From NCBI RefSeq assembly GCF_900186615.1, contig NZ_LT896588.1:2088523-2152522 (forward strand): a stretch of 64,000 bases of DNA. Reading direction: 5' to 3'. Shown here piece after piece: positions 1-9,135 of the stretch. A program made the position numbers and the translations under genes. Position 1 is the stretch's first letter, and every line of letters starts with the position of its first letter. The notes beneath the pieces were generated by a model. The model saw only the letters and a list, made by a program, of their open reading frames with translations, was not told the DNA's origin and did not search any database. This stretch comes from Parabacteroides bouchesdurhonensis (GTDB lineage: Bacteria > Bacteroidota > Bacteroidia > Bacteroidales > Tannerellaceae).

Positions 1-818
1 ATTATCCCTCCCGTAAACGAAGCAAGGAAACCGATGGACGTTCCGGCTACTCCACTCATTATTCCGATTTCCTTCATGCTGTATCCTAAATCTACTAAAT
101 AAGGTTTTAGCATTGCCAATGTTCCGATAAGTCCGGAATAGTATAGGAATAAAAAGCCTATTTGTTTCCATATCTTTCGTTGGGTAAAGAAATAAAACAC
201 ATCTGCCTTTTTGGCTCTTTCATCAGGTTGTTTGGGTTGTATCTTAATCCCCTTATTGAACAACAACGGCAACAATGCGACAATAACGAACAGTGCCAGG
301 CAAGGTAGCAGGTCATTCCATCCTATTTGTTTGAACAGCAGGAGTAACACGCCTCCTCCGATCATGGAACCTCCGAAACTTCCCATTGATTGCATACTGT
401 TTGCCAAACTTTTATCTTTCCTGCTAAAAGAGAGTACGGCAAGTGCATCGGTGGCAATGTCTTGGGTGGCAGAGGCAATGAATGAGATGATAATAAGGGC
501 GACGATTGCATAAAAATCGGTATGGAAATCGAGGAAGGCTACACCGAATATTAATGCGGCGTAAATCAATTCTGACGAAAAAATCCAGCGTTTGTAATCT
601 CCTGTGGTCAGAGCATGACGGTCTATCATTGGTGACCAGAGGAATTTCAGAATCCATGGCAGTTTGATGAGTTGCAGCAATCCTATAGCGGAGAGCGAGA
701 AGTTTTCCTGGCGCATCATTACCGGTATGACAGTAGAAAAAAAGCTCATTGGTATTGTCTGCGCGATATAGAGGCAGAAAAAAGTTGCGAGATTGTATGT
801 CTTGTCTTTTTGTATCAT
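1..818 (-). CDS. MFS permease, AmpG/PAT-like (3' part cut by window edge)
   Basis: The 272 residues visible read as a polytopic inner-membrane protein. It starts MIQKDKTYNLATFFCLYIAQ, has several hydrophobic helices, and carries the MFS-like stretch SATQDIATDALAV after helix 4, typical of the AmpG/acetyl-CoA transporter (PAT) branch. FptX/RhtX single-subunit siderophore permeases belong to this branch, and the gene lies 40 bp downstream of two TonB receptors on the same strand, so import of a ligand from periplasm to cytoplasm is a reasonable inference. Muropeptide transport (AmpG) is the alternative. The start at 818 is the first ATG after the receptor's stop. The gene runs off the left edge. 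Confidence 0.75.
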   Translation of the reverse strand, partial: MIQKDKTYNLATFFCLYIAQTIPMSFFSTVIPVMMRQENFSLSAIGLLQLIKLPWILKFLWSPMIDRHALTTGDYKRWIFSSELIYAALIFGVAFLDFHTDFYAIVALIIISFIASATQDIATDALAVLSFSRKDKSLANSMQSMGSFGGSMIGGGVLLLLFKQIGWNDLLPCLALFVIVALLPLLFNKGIKIQPKQPDERAKKADVFYFFTQRKIWKQIGFLFLYYSGLIGTLAMLKPYLVDLGYSMKEIGIMSGVAGTSIGFLASFTGGI

Positions 819-858
819 CTATCTCTGTTTGTTTATTCTTTTGCCGATAATCCGGTGA

Positions 859-2934
859 TTAAAAACTGACCTGAATGTCTGCTCCGATGGTAAACGGACG
901 TCCTTTCTGTGCTAATCCTTTACCTCCGGTTTCAAAATAGAAAGCCGTATATTCCGTATTGGTTATATTTTTAGTCCAGATTGCAAAGGTAAGAAAATCT
1001 TTTGTTGCCGAAATTTTTCCATTTAGTTGACCGTAATAGGGTTGCGATACATTGTTATCTTCTTTCCAATATATGCGTCCCGTGCCAATGTAGTTGGTGC
1101 TTATGGTAAACCGGTCGATATGATTGCAGGGACGTGAGATGGTATAATCGGCTCCTACAGAAAATGTGTGGGCCGGAACCATTGGCAGAAAATTGCCCGC
1201 GTAACTTTTATTTCCATTTGTGTAAGTTTTGAATGTAGCCTGCGTAAAACCATAGTTTGCTTGCAACATGAAACCATTAAACAGATTCCCTTGCAGGCTT
1301 AGTTCTATTCCACGGCTCCGGCTGCGTCCGGCATTTTTTAGCATCGAACCTTTTCCTGAAGGAAGAGGCTGACTTATCTGCTGATTTTTCCAGTCTATCC
1401 AGAAGAAAGCGACTTCTGCTTGCAGGCGTTTGTCTAATAGGGGGTGTTTGGCTCCTATTTCATAATTCCAACTATTTTCGGGAAGGAACGAACGATCCTC
1501 GTCTCGCTCGAAAGAAGTGTTGAATCCCCCTGTCTTATAACCTTTAGCTACAGTGGCATATATCATTCCTGCGGAAGGGAACATATATTGCAGGGCTATT
1601 TTAGGTGTAATCTGACTGAAATTGAGCTTACTGTAAAACGCATCTACTTGTTCGCTCTGGCTTTGTGTATCTTTATGATAGATAAAATCGGTAGAGGCTC
1701 GCTCATAATCGTAACGAATACCTAACGTAAGGGAGAGCCCCCTTGTGAATAGATTATCTATAGAAGATTGGTGGTACAAGGCAATGCCGTATGTAGGTGT
1801 ATCGTATATTTTGCGGGTGCTGTAATCTTTGGAAAGATAGTTTAATATTACAGTGTTATCTATTCCCTGCCAGAAGGCGAAAGCTCCGAATAACCAGTTA
1901 TATTGTCCTTTTCCGGTAGATTTGATGTTGAATTCCTCGGATACCATCTTCTGCCTTTGGTCTTGTTTGGCAAAATAGACAGGTTGAGGAGAGAAGTCCT
2001 GATCTATTCCCTGGTGGTCGTTCAGATATTGGAAAGCCGTTTGACTGTTTATACTGTATTGTTCCGTGTGGTATTCCAATGTTATGCCTGTAGTGGAAAT
2101 CAAACGTTTGTAATAACTGTAGTCGTTATAGTTTACACTGCCCGGTTTATAAGTCGCTGAATCGCAAACAGCATAAGGATAACCGCCTTGATCGGAGTAA
2201 TCGAGGTTACTTATCAATTGCATGGTGAGCTGGGGTTGTAATTCCCATTCCAAACGCATGCGACCGGAACCGGAGTTTTGCCTGTCGGCTTTATTTCCTG
2301 TATACATATTGATAAAATAGCCTCCCGCATGATTGTAGTTACCGGATAGTGCATAGCCCAGCTTTTTGTTAATGCGTCCGTAGTGAGAGGCGGATGCATC
2401 AATATTTGTATAATTACCTCCTGAAAAAACAATATTCGTTCCCTGATATTTTAAGGGAGATTTGGTATATACGTTTATAATGCCACCCATTGTGTTACGT
2501 CCGTATAATGTTCCTTGCGGACCGCGAAGCACTTCAATACGGTCGATTTCTGTAAAATCAAAGTCGAAGGCGGACTTCTCAAAGTAAGGAATACCGTCTA
2601 CGTAAAGCCCGACAGAAGGAGCATTAATTTTCGATCCGATACCTCGTATGTAAACCGGGGACGTTAATTTTGATCCGTAATCAGGCATGAACAAATTGGG
2701 AATAGCGGCGCTGAAATCTTTTATATTGGTAATGTTCCGGTTTCGGATAGCTGTTCCGCTGATAGATGTGGCGGCTATCGGTGCAACCCGCAGGTCTCTT
2801 CCCTGTTTAAACGATTGTATGACTACTTCATTCAAATCCACTTGCTGGAGCTTTAGGGTATCATTTTCTACATCTACCCCTAATACCGTTTGTGACAGAA
2901 TAAGCAGCATAGGAACATAATATAATAGTTTCAT
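859..2934 (-). CDS. TonB-dependent receptor
   Basis: Outer-membrane, TonB/ExbBD-energised gated channel. Of 691 residues, 1-19 form a signal peptide; a TonB-box-like stretch NEVVIQ follows near residue 35; the plug domain spans about 45-150 with IEVLRGPQGTLYGRNTMGG; the rest is a beta barrel ending in the terminal aromatic motif QVSF. There is no N-terminal carboxypeptidase-like extension and no adjacent SusD, which argues against a SusC glycan transporter and for a siderophore/heme/vitamin type. Plug and C-terminus closely resemble the receptor encoded just upstream (2981-5326), so the two are tandem paralogs. The ligand cannot be named from sequence. Confidence 0.9.
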   Translation of the reverse strand: MKLLYYVPMLLILSQTVLGVDVENDTLKLQQVDLNEVVIQSFKQGRDLRVAPIAATSISGTAIRNRNITNIKDFSAAIPNLFMPDYGSKLTSPVYIRGIGSKINAPSVGLYVDGIPYFEKSAFDFDFTEIDRIEVLRGPQGTLYGRNTMGGIINVYTKSPLKYQGTNIVFSGGNYTNIDASASHYGRINKKLGYALSGNYNHAGGYFINMYTGNKADRQNSGSGRMRLEWELQPQLTMQLISNLDYSDQGGYPYAVCDSATYKPGSVNYNDYSYYKRLISTTGITLEYHTEQYSINSQTAFQYLNDHQGIDQDFSPQPVYFAKQDQRQKMVSEEFNIKSTGKGQYNWLFGAFAFWQGIDNTVILNYLSKDYSTRKIYDTPTYGIALYHQSSIDNLFTRGLSLTLGIRYDYERASTDFIYHKDTQSQSEQVDAFYSKLNFSQITPKIALQYMFPSAGMIYATVAKGYKTGGFNTSFERDEDRSFLPENSWNYEIGAKHPLLDKRLQAEVAFFWIDWKNQQISQPLPSGKGSMLKNAGRSRSRGIELSLQGNLFNGFMLQANYGFTQATFKTYTNGNKSYAGNFLPMVPAHTFSVGADYTISRPCNHIDRFTISTNYIGTGRIYWKEDNNVSQPYYGQLNGKISATKDFLTFAIWTKNITNTEYTAFYFETGGKGLAQKGRPFTIGADIQVSF

Positions 2935-2980
2935 GTATGAATAAATTGCGTTGTTATTAGTAGCCGCAAATGATAATTTA

Positions 2981-5326
2981 TCAAAATGCTACAGCTATTT
3001 CTCCACCTATCTGAAAAGGTTTGCCTTTCTGAATAAAAGACTTATTGAATGACTCAAAATAAAATGCCTGATAATCCGTATTGGTTATGTTGCGGCTCCA
3101 TACATTCATACTAACAATGCCTTTACGAACACCGGTCTTGGCATTTAGTATACCATAGAACGGCTGGTGGATATCATTCTTTTCAGTCCAGAATATCTTT
3201 CCAGCTCCGGTAAATTGAGCGGAAGCGGAAAACTGATCGATAAACTTATTCCTGAACAATTTTATATATTGTATTCCGGCACTTACCGTATGACGTGGCG
3301 TGTAAGGGATAAAATTGTTTTTTAAGTCGGTTTTGCTTCCGTCTTTTTCTGCATACATGTAATCCCGGAATGTGGCGCGGGTGAAACCATAATTTACGTC
3401 GGCAGTCAGACCGTTGACGATCCGGCTGCGAAGACTTAATTCTACTCCGTAACTATTTGCTTTTCCTCCGTTGGTGATCATACGTCCACTTCCATTCTCA
3501 GCAAAAGTTGTCAGTTGTATGTCGCGGATATCCATATAGAATAATGTCAGTTCTGCATTCAATCTGTTTTTAATTAGTTCGCTACGGATTCCTGCTTCAT
3601 AATTCCAGCTATGTTCCGGTTTATAAGATGCTACATCAGAAACAGCCGGAGGTTCCGGATTGTTGATTATTCCACTCATCGAAGGTGGCATTAGTTTTTT
3701 TAACTCTTCTTTCAGGTCATACTGGGCTTGTACCTGTACCAAATCACCAAACATTTGAACATTGTAACCGCCGGTTTTATATCCTTTGGCAACCGACATA
3801 TATGTGAATGTTCGAGGCGTGCATTGATAGCGCAAGGATATTTTAGGAAGTACTTGCAGAAAGTTTTGTGTTTCTTCACCCAATAAACGGGAGTCCATGA
3901 GAAAATCCTGATCAATTGTAGGCATGCTGGGGTGCATACTTGGCATAAAAACATTCATCGTCATACCTTCGACGGATGAATCGTATTCCATCTTTGCCTT
4001 TTCATAGTCTAAACGTATTCCGGCAGTAACAGAGAATCCGGGAGTGAACAAATTATTGTATGTAGATTGATGGAAAGCGGCAAATCCGTAGGTTGGTGTG
4101 TCGAACGTTCCGGGAAAATAGATTTGGTTGTTGTCTCCCTTTACTGTTAGTTTGGGCATTTTTATTTCGTCAAATGCTTTTTGCAGTATTCCTTCTATTC
4201 CGTCTTCTTTGAAGATTACAGGACCATCCGTTTTCAGACTGTTATAAAAACCGTATCCTCCAAAACTCCATTGATAGTTACTTTGGCTATTCGATTTGAT
4301 TGCTACTTCTTCACTCCATGCATATTGTTTTTGCTTTTGGTTAAGGGTAAAAACCGACAGTTCTGTGTAGTCCTGATCCATTTTCATGTCATCTTTCAGA
4401 TATTGGTAAGCAGTAGTGGAGGAAAGAATAAAACGTTCGGTTTTCCACTGCAGATAAAGACTGTTATTTAATGTGCGTCGCCAATAGGAACTGGGATCAT
4501 TGATACGAATAGGCTGTACCGCTCCGGTTTCTTTATCATACTGACCATATGGAAAAGCCCCTTGATTTACATAGTCGTAATTAAATGTATACTGGGCGGT
4601 TAATTGGTCGGTAATCCGCCAGTCCAGTTTGAAACGTCCACCGGCTGATTCTTCTTTGTCAGCTTTTGTATGATTATATTCATTCATGAAAAAGCCATTG
4701 TTCCTATCGTAATATCCTCCGATTGAAATACCGATACGGTTGCCTATATTCGTATAATGGGACGCTTTTGCCTTGAAAGCTCCATGATTCCCTCCTGATA
4801 CTAAAAGCTTTGTTCCCTTGTGGTCAAATGGTGAGAGTGTATAGATATTTACAATACCTCCCATTGCATTACGACCGTATAAAGTTCCTTGAGGACCTCG
4901 TAAAACTTCAATGCGTTGGATATCGTTTAGTTCAAAATCGAAAGCGCTCTTATCCAGATATGGAACATTATCTACATACAGTCCGATAGACTGTCCGCTG
5001 CTTCGTGCGCCAATTCCCCGGATGTAAATTGCAGAAGTCATTTTTGATCCATAATCCGGCATGTATAGATTGGGAACGAATGCACTGATATCTTTCAGTG
5101 CATCAATCTGCCACGCGGATATTGCTTGCGGAGAAAGAATAGATACCGATCCCGGTAATGTACGCAGATCATTTGTTTCTTTGGTGGAAGAGGTAACGAT
5201 GATTTCATCGATATTGTATGTTTTGATAGTATCATTGTTTAAGGATGTGTTAACCTTTTCAGTCCTAACTGTTTGAGTACTGATACAAATTGTCGTCAAA
5301 AGGATATACAGATAACGTTGTTTCAT
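2981..5326 (-). CDS. TonB-dependent receptor, larger paralog with Met-rich loop
   Basis: 781 residues: signal peptide about 1-22, TonB-box-like DEIIVTS near residue 40, plug with IEVLRGPQGTLYGRNAMGG, and a barrel ending IAVAF. It is about 90 residues longer than its downstream paralog, mainly through extra barrel loops. One loop near residues 452-475 is rich in methionine plus a histidine (MNVFMPSMHPSMPT), and another contains LMPPSMSG; such loops can contact metal or heme, but this is inference. It is the first receptor after the LuxR-type regulator and is preceded by a 20-bp palindrome. No SusD partner is present. Confidence 0.9.
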   Translation of the reverse strand: MKQRYLYILLTTICISTQTVRTEKVNTSLNNDTIKTYNIDEIIVTSSTKETNDLRTLPGSVSILSPQAISAWQIDALKDISAFVPNLYMPDYGSKMTSAIYIRGIGARSSGQSIGLYVDNVPYLDKSAFDFELNDIQRIEVLRGPQGTLYGRNAMGGIVNIYTLSPFDHKGTKLLVSGGNHGAFKAKASHYTNIGNRIGISIGGYYDRNNGFFMNEYNHTKADKEESAGGRFKLDWRITDQLTAQYTFNYDYVNQGAFPYGQYDKETGAVQPIRINDPSSYWRRTLNNSLYLQWKTERFILSSTTAYQYLKDDMKMDQDYTELSVFTLNQKQKQYAWSEEVAIKSNSQSNYQWSFGGYGFYNSLKTDGPVIFKEDGIEGILQKAFDEIKMPKLTVKGDNNQIYFPGTFDTPTYGFAAFHQSTYNNLFTPGFSVTAGIRLDYEKAKMEYDSSVEGMTMNVFMPSMHPSMPTIDQDFLMDSRLLGEETQNFLQVLPKISLRYQCTPRTFTYMSVAKGYKTGGYNVQMFGDLVQVQAQYDLKEELKKLMPPSMSGIINNPEPPAVSDVASYKPEHSWNYEAGIRSELIKNRLNAELTLFYMDIRDIQLTTFAENGSGRMITNGGKANSYGVELSLRSRIVNGLTADVNYGFTRATFRDYMYAEKDGSKTDLKNNFIPYTPRHTVSAGIQYIKLFRNKFIDQFSASAQFTGAGKIFWTEKNDIHQPFYGILNAKTGVRKGIVSMNVWSRNITNTDYQAFYFESFNKSFIQKGKPFQIGGEIAVAF

Positions 5327-5360
5327 CGTATTAACATATTCTGTTTGTTTTTTACGATTG

Positions 5361-5409
5361 CAAAGAAACGTGAAAGATTACAGAAAATCAATCACTACAT
5401 GTAGTGATT
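5361..5409 (-). promoter_or_regulatory. Candidate operator and promoter ahead of the TonB receptors
   Basis: A perfect 20-bp palindrome (AATCACTACATGTAGTGATT) occupies 5390-5409, directly after the regulator's stop codon. On the minus strand a weak -7-like box TTTCTTTG lies at 5368-5361, which would put the start of transcription near 5355 and the palindrome centre about 44 bp upstream, a usual place for a LuxR-type activator. The palindrome is AT-rich, has no loop and no T-tract, so it is unlikely to be a terminator. No second copy was seen in the window. Confidence 0.5.
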
Positions 5410-5991
5410 TTAAAGTCCTATTTCATCTCCGGAGATGAAACCGTTCATGATGGCATAAAAGGTGAGACCGGATATCGTTTTGATACCTAGTTTGGCTGTG
5501 ATATTTTTTCGGTGGGAGAGGACTGTGTTGAGACTTATATTGAGTTTGTCGGCAATCTCTTTATTGGTGATTCCTTTTACGATTAATTGCAAGACTTCTA
5601 TTTCCCGGCTGGAGAGTTCTTTATTGTTTTCATTGGAAAAACTGCCGCTACTATCATTGCTAAAGAACTGTCCCAGTTGTTCAATGATGGTTTCTTGTGA
5701 AGCGGTGGTTATAATATGATTGGATGGTGAAGATTCTTCATTATTGTTACGGCTTTCGATAAGTATCATCGTTTTGTTTTTTCTCGGAAGAAAAAAGTCT
5801 GTGTTTAAAACCATTGTTTCCGCATTCGTGAAATAATAATCGAACGTATCGTTTCCGCTATTTGACAACTCTTCAAATGCAGGGAAATAGCTGATCTCTA
5901 CCGGAGCGAAATAATCGGTCAGTATACTTTGCAAACCAATACATTGTAATGTATCGGATAATATAATCGCTATTTGTTTGTTGTGGTGCAT
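5410..5991 (-). CDS. LuxR-type transcriptional regulator with degenerate receiver
   Basis: 193 residues. The C-terminal part (about 127-190) is a GerE/LuxR helix-turn-helix: LSSREIEVLQLIVKGITNKE, then IADKLNISLNTVLSHRKN. The N-terminal 110 residues have the alternating hydrophobic pattern of a response-regulator receiver, but the place where a phospho-accepting Asp is expected reads YYFTNAET, so classical phosphorylation looks unlikely. It lies 9 bp downstream of a hemerythrin-like gene and just upstream of the TonB receptor, suggesting a sensor-regulator pair controlling those receptors. The inducing signal is not visible. Confidence 0.8.
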   Translation of the reverse strand: MHHNKQIAIILSDTLQCIGLQSILTDYFAPVEISYFPAFEELSNSGNDTFDYYFTNAETMVLNTDFFLPRKNKTMILIESRNNNEESSPSNHIITTASQETIIEQLGQFFSNDSSGSFSNENNKELSSREIEVLQLIVKGITNKEIADKLNISLNTVLSHRKNITAKLGIKTISGLTFYAIMNGFISGDEIGL

Positions 5992-6000
5992 CCGATGGGC

Positions 6001-6711
6001 TTACATACATAATTTCTCCATGGCTGAAACCATCGGAGTCAAGATTCGGTAACGAATCCGATTATGTTGTTTAATATCTTTTTGCAGGCTGCTGATAGCG
6101 AAGATAACGGCATAACATAAATTCTCATTATAATCGCCCGACAAATGTTTGACCATGATACTTTTTAAATCAGCCAGTAAAGCTTCAATCGGATCGTCTA
6201 ATCGTTGTTCTGAGTTGAGATGCAGTGCATCTTCCCGTCCTTCGGCAGAAAATACTTGCAGCTTTTCACTTAAAGAACGGCAGTATGGAAACCATACTTG
6301 CTCATCTTTTTCAATACGAGCTGTAAACTCATTTTTGAAAGAAGAAAAGAATTTACCTATCAAATTAAGAGAATTGTTACCTGGCGTACTCATGGCTATA
6401 AACGAACCAAGATGTCTTTCAATGTTCGGAATCTGGTAACGTTGGTAATATTGGTTCGTTTTAGTCAGATAATCAATGATCTGCGATGTATGGAAGGTTT
6501 GTAATTTCTTTTCCGGAAAGTACTCTTCGTTAAGAAACGTATTGATAACGGTAAGCAAGAAATCGGTATCCAATTTGTATTCGTCACAAACAGTTTTAAC
6601 TGATTTGTCACCCAATCCAAGGCGGATACCAAAACGGTTAATAACAGGAATAAGTGAGGGGTGTTCTTCCACCACCTCACTTAACTGCATATTTGAATAT
6701 ACTAAAGGCAT
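6001..6711 (-). CDS. Divergent hemerythrin-like / ScdA-N-like protein
   Basis: About 236 residues, probably cytoplasmic. The N-terminus (LSEVVEEHPSLIPVINRFGI) resembles the ScdA/RIC N-terminal domain, but the usual CC pair is replaced by LGL. The remainder looks like an all-helical hemerythrin fold with histidines in RHLGS, VKHLS and KQHNR and the acidic stretch EKDEQVWFP; some canonical ligands (for example the His before that acidic stretch) are changed. It may therefore bind iron weakly or not at all. The start at 6711 lies 5 bp after the stop of the upstream gene; an in-frame ATG at 6732 would overlap that gene. It pairs with the LuxR-type regulator 9 bp downstream. Confidence 0.65.
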   Translation of the reverse strand: MPLVYSNMQLSEVVEEHPSLIPVINRFGIRLGLGDKSVKTVCDEYKLDTDFLLTVINTFLNEEYFPEKKLQTFHTSQIIDYLTKTNQYYQRYQIPNIERHLGSFIAMSTPGNNSLNLIGKFFSSFKNEFTARIEKDEQVWFPYCRSLSEKLQVFSAEGREDALHLNSEQRLDDPIEALLADLKSIMVKHLSGDYNENLCYAVIFAISSLQKDIKQHNRIRYRILTPMVSAMEKLCM

Positions 6712-6716
6712 ACTTA

Positions 6717-7670
6717 TTAAGCTTCTTCCCATTGTTCACGCAGTAATTTAACTGCTGCGGGGAGTACAACGTTGCGGTCACCTTGACATCCGCATTCAAA
6801 GCTGACGTATTTGTTGTAGCCAATCATCTTGAGGCCTTTGAATCCGTTTACATAGTTATCTGCTTCACCATCTTCACCCGGCATACTGCGGCGTTTACGG
6901 CTGGCAACATGTACGTGTTGCAAATATTCACCTCCGCTGATAAAAGCTCCCATATCAGACGTTTCTTCTGCAGTCATATGCCAGAAATCGCCCATACAAC
7001 GAACTCCCGGGTTATTGATGTCACGACATATAGATGCAGCATCAGCTACCTGGCGCAGATAGAAACATTCTTTCCGGTTCAATGGCTCAAAAATAACAGT
7101 AGTGCCATGTTGAGCAGCAAAAGTTCCCATTTCGTTGAATTGCTCACAAAGGAAGTCTCTTGTTTCCATTGTATGAGGCAAAACAGGAACTTGTCCGTTG
7201 AATGCCGGAACAATGATAACTCCGGTAGAGCCTAATTCTCCGGCAGCAGCAATGATTTCCTTCATTGTGTCCATACATTGTTTGCGGATGGCGGGATCAG
7301 TAGAAAGTATGAAACCGTCAAAGCCTGCACAAATAGCACTGACTTTGATATTGCGTCCGTTTAATGCCTGCTTGAATTCGTCTACTCTTCCGGATAATCC
7401 TTTTCCACTTAGTTCTATCCCTACAATGCCTAGCTTTTCCATATAGTCCAGCTTTTCATTCAGGCTATCGCCGGGAGGAGTCCATTCTTGAAAAGAAAGT
7501 TTCAGTTCCGCTTTTGGATTATAGTTTGAATCGCATGCACTTTTTTCACCGGCTAAAGTAGCCGATTGCTGCCCTGGTTTGGAGGAACAGGCTGCAATAG
7601 TCGTACCTCCAATTGCTAACGCGGCTCCAGACAATGTAGTCCGTAAAAAGTTTCTTCTGTTTAATGTCAT
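6717..7670 (-). CDS. Tat-exported TIM-barrel sugar isomerase/epimerase family protein
   Basis: 317 residues. The N-terminus has a twin-arginine signal (RRNFLRTTLSG) followed by a lipobox-like IAAC, so it is probably a periplasmic or membrane-anchored lipoprotein. The mature part is an AP-endonuclease-2-like TIM barrel (hydroxypyruvate isomerase/xylose isomerase-like), with likely metal ligands in IFEPLNR, GDFWHM, HVHVAS and SFECGC. The ATG at 7670 is chosen over one 45 bp upstream because only it begins the Tat signal and because it clears the previous gene by 10 bp. With the upstream oxidoreductase it probably acts on an oxidised sugar; the substrate is unknown. Confidence 0.85.
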   Translation of the reverse strand: MTLNRRNFLRTTLSGAALAIGGTTIAACSSKPGQQSATLAGEKSACDSNYNPKAELKLSFQEWTPPGDSLNEKLDYMEKLGIVGIELSGKGLSGRVDEFKQALNGRNIKVSAICAGFDGFILSTDPAIRKQCMDTMKEIIAAAGELGSTGVIIVPAFNGQVPVLPHTMETRDFLCEQFNEMGTFAAQHGTTVIFEPLNRKECFYLRQVADAASICRDINNPGVRCMGDFWHMTAEETSDMGAFISGGEYLQHVHVASRKRRSMPGEDGEADNYVNGFKGLKMIGYNKYVSFECGCQGDRNVVLPAAVKLLREQWEEA

Positions 7671-7680
7671 ATTCTTAATC

Positions 7681-9099
7681 TTATTTATCCAAAGGTTTAC
7701 CAGGAACCGGCACAACGAAACCGCTCATGTCCATTTTGCCTAAGTTCAGGTCTTTCGGTGTATAATCAAGTGGAGAAGCTGTCATGGCATCCCATGTTAC
7801 TTCTGCACCAGTGTAAGCAGATTCGCGTCCCATGATAGCGGCCATATTTGAGACTGCTGTTTCGGATGCTTGTTCTATCGGAGTATTCTTACGGATACAG
7901 TTAATCCAGTTAACATGTTCCAATGTATAAGGATCGTTTTGTTGGTAAATTTCTACAGCAACTTCTTCGCCATTTTCGTTTTTTTCTTTTCTGGTTTCCG
8001 GTTCGTATTTCCAGATAACGTTACCTGCAAGGTCTTTTATAACAGTTTCATTGTTTGCTGTAGACCATGAACCTTTTGTTCCCTGTATGAATTCACTGAC
8101 GTTGTTTGCACAACCGTCTATCTGGCGAGACATACTGTGCAAGTGGATACCGTTTTCCATTGTAAAGTCAATGCTGAAATTATCAAATTGATCACCTGTG
8201 ATACGACGTTGACGAGAACCGAAACCTACGGCTTTTACAGGTTTTAATCCACTGAACCATGTAAATACATCTATATTATGTACATGCTGTTCTACGATAT
8301 GATCGCCGGAAAGCCATTTCCAGTTTACCCAGTCTTTGATCATATATTCGCAATCGCTCCAACCTGGTTGACGGTCGCGGTACCAAAGCATATTTTGGTT
8401 CCAGTATACACAACCTCCGGTGATTTCACCGATCATACCTTCCATGATCTTTTTGTAAGATTCAACATAGTTGCGTTGATGATGACGTTGTGTACCTGTT
8501 ACTACGCGCAAATTTTTCGCAGCGGCTTGTTTGGCTGTTGCCATGATCGTACGATAGCCTGCAGGGTCTACGCAAATAGGTTTTTCCAGGAATGCGTGTT
8601 TGTTTTTCTCTACGGCATATTGGAAATGTACCGGACGGAAGACTGGGGGAGTTGCTACAATCACTACGTCTACGCCACTATCAATGACTTGCTTATAAGC
8701 GTCTAATCCAACGAAACGTTTGTCTGCCGGAATATCTATATTTTTTTCTTTTTTCAGTTTGTCTGCTAAACCGTCCACGCGATCCTGAAAAGTATCACCC
8801 AAGGCAACGATTGTTACCCCGTTAGCAGCATTCAGGAAGTTGAATGTTGCGCCCGAACCACGTCCGCCGCAGCCTATAACACCTGCCTTAATCTCTTTTC
8901 CGTCACTTGCTAAATCGGGTAATTCCGGAATATAATATGTTCCTGGTTTTTTTAACGGTTTAAGGGCATTCGCCTTTTTCCCTCCATCGCAAGACGTTAA
9001 TACGCTAGCTGCACTACCTGTTCCTATAGCTCCTAAAGCACCTGCCATGGCGGAGCTTTTCAAGAAAGATCTTCTACTGATACTGTTTTCTTTTTTCAT
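7681..9099 (-). CDS. Tat-exported Gfo/Idh/MocA family oxidoreductase
   Basis: 472 residues. The Tat motif SRRSFLK at 8-14 leads into a hydrophobic run and a lipobox LTSC ending at Cys37. The Rossmann dinucleotide motif GCGGRGSG lies at 76-83 and the family signature EKP at 171-173, followed by the alpha/beta substrate domain. Export by Tat implies folding with bound NAD(P) in the cytoplasm, as in glucose-fructose oxidoreductase. The operon places it between a tetraheme/FGE-like protein and a TIM-barrel isomerase, which suggests oxidation of a sugar or glycoside outside the cytoplasm. Substrate and electron acceptor are inferred, not shown. Confidence 0.9.
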   Translation of the reverse strand: MKKENSISRRSFLKSSAMAGALGAIGTGSAASVLTSCDGGKKANALKPLKKPGTYYIPELPDLASDGKEIKAGVIGCGGRGSGATFNFLNAANGVTIVALGDTFQDRVDGLADKLKKEKNIDIPADKRFVGLDAYKQVIDSGVDVVIVATPPVFRPVHFQYAVEKNKHAFLEKPICVDPAGYRTIMATAKQAAAKNLRVVTGTQRHHQRNYVESYKKIMEGMIGEITGGCVYWNQNMLWYRDRQPGWSDCEYMIKDWVNWKWLSGDHIVEQHVHNIDVFTWFSGLKPVKAVGFGSRQRRITGDQFDNFSIDFTMENGIHLHSMSRQIDGCANNVSEFIQGTKGSWSTANNETVIKDLAGNVIWKYEPETRKEKNENGEEVAVEIYQQNDPYTLEHVNWINCIRKNTPIEQASETAVSNMAAIMGRESAYTGAEVTWDAMTASPLDYTPKDLNLGKMDMSGFVVPVPGKPLDK

Positions 9100-9135
9100 G
9101 ATATTCTATATAAGTCTTTTTATTGTTTAAAATGT

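Noticed and set aside
859..5326. SusC/SusD glycan-uptake locus
   Set aside because: No SusD, no N-terminal extension on the receptors and no glycoside hydrolases beside them.
6001..6711. True RIC/ScdA iron-sulfur repair protein
   Set aside because: The N-terminal cysteine pair is replaced by LGL and several hemerythrin ligands are changed, so the repair function is not supported.
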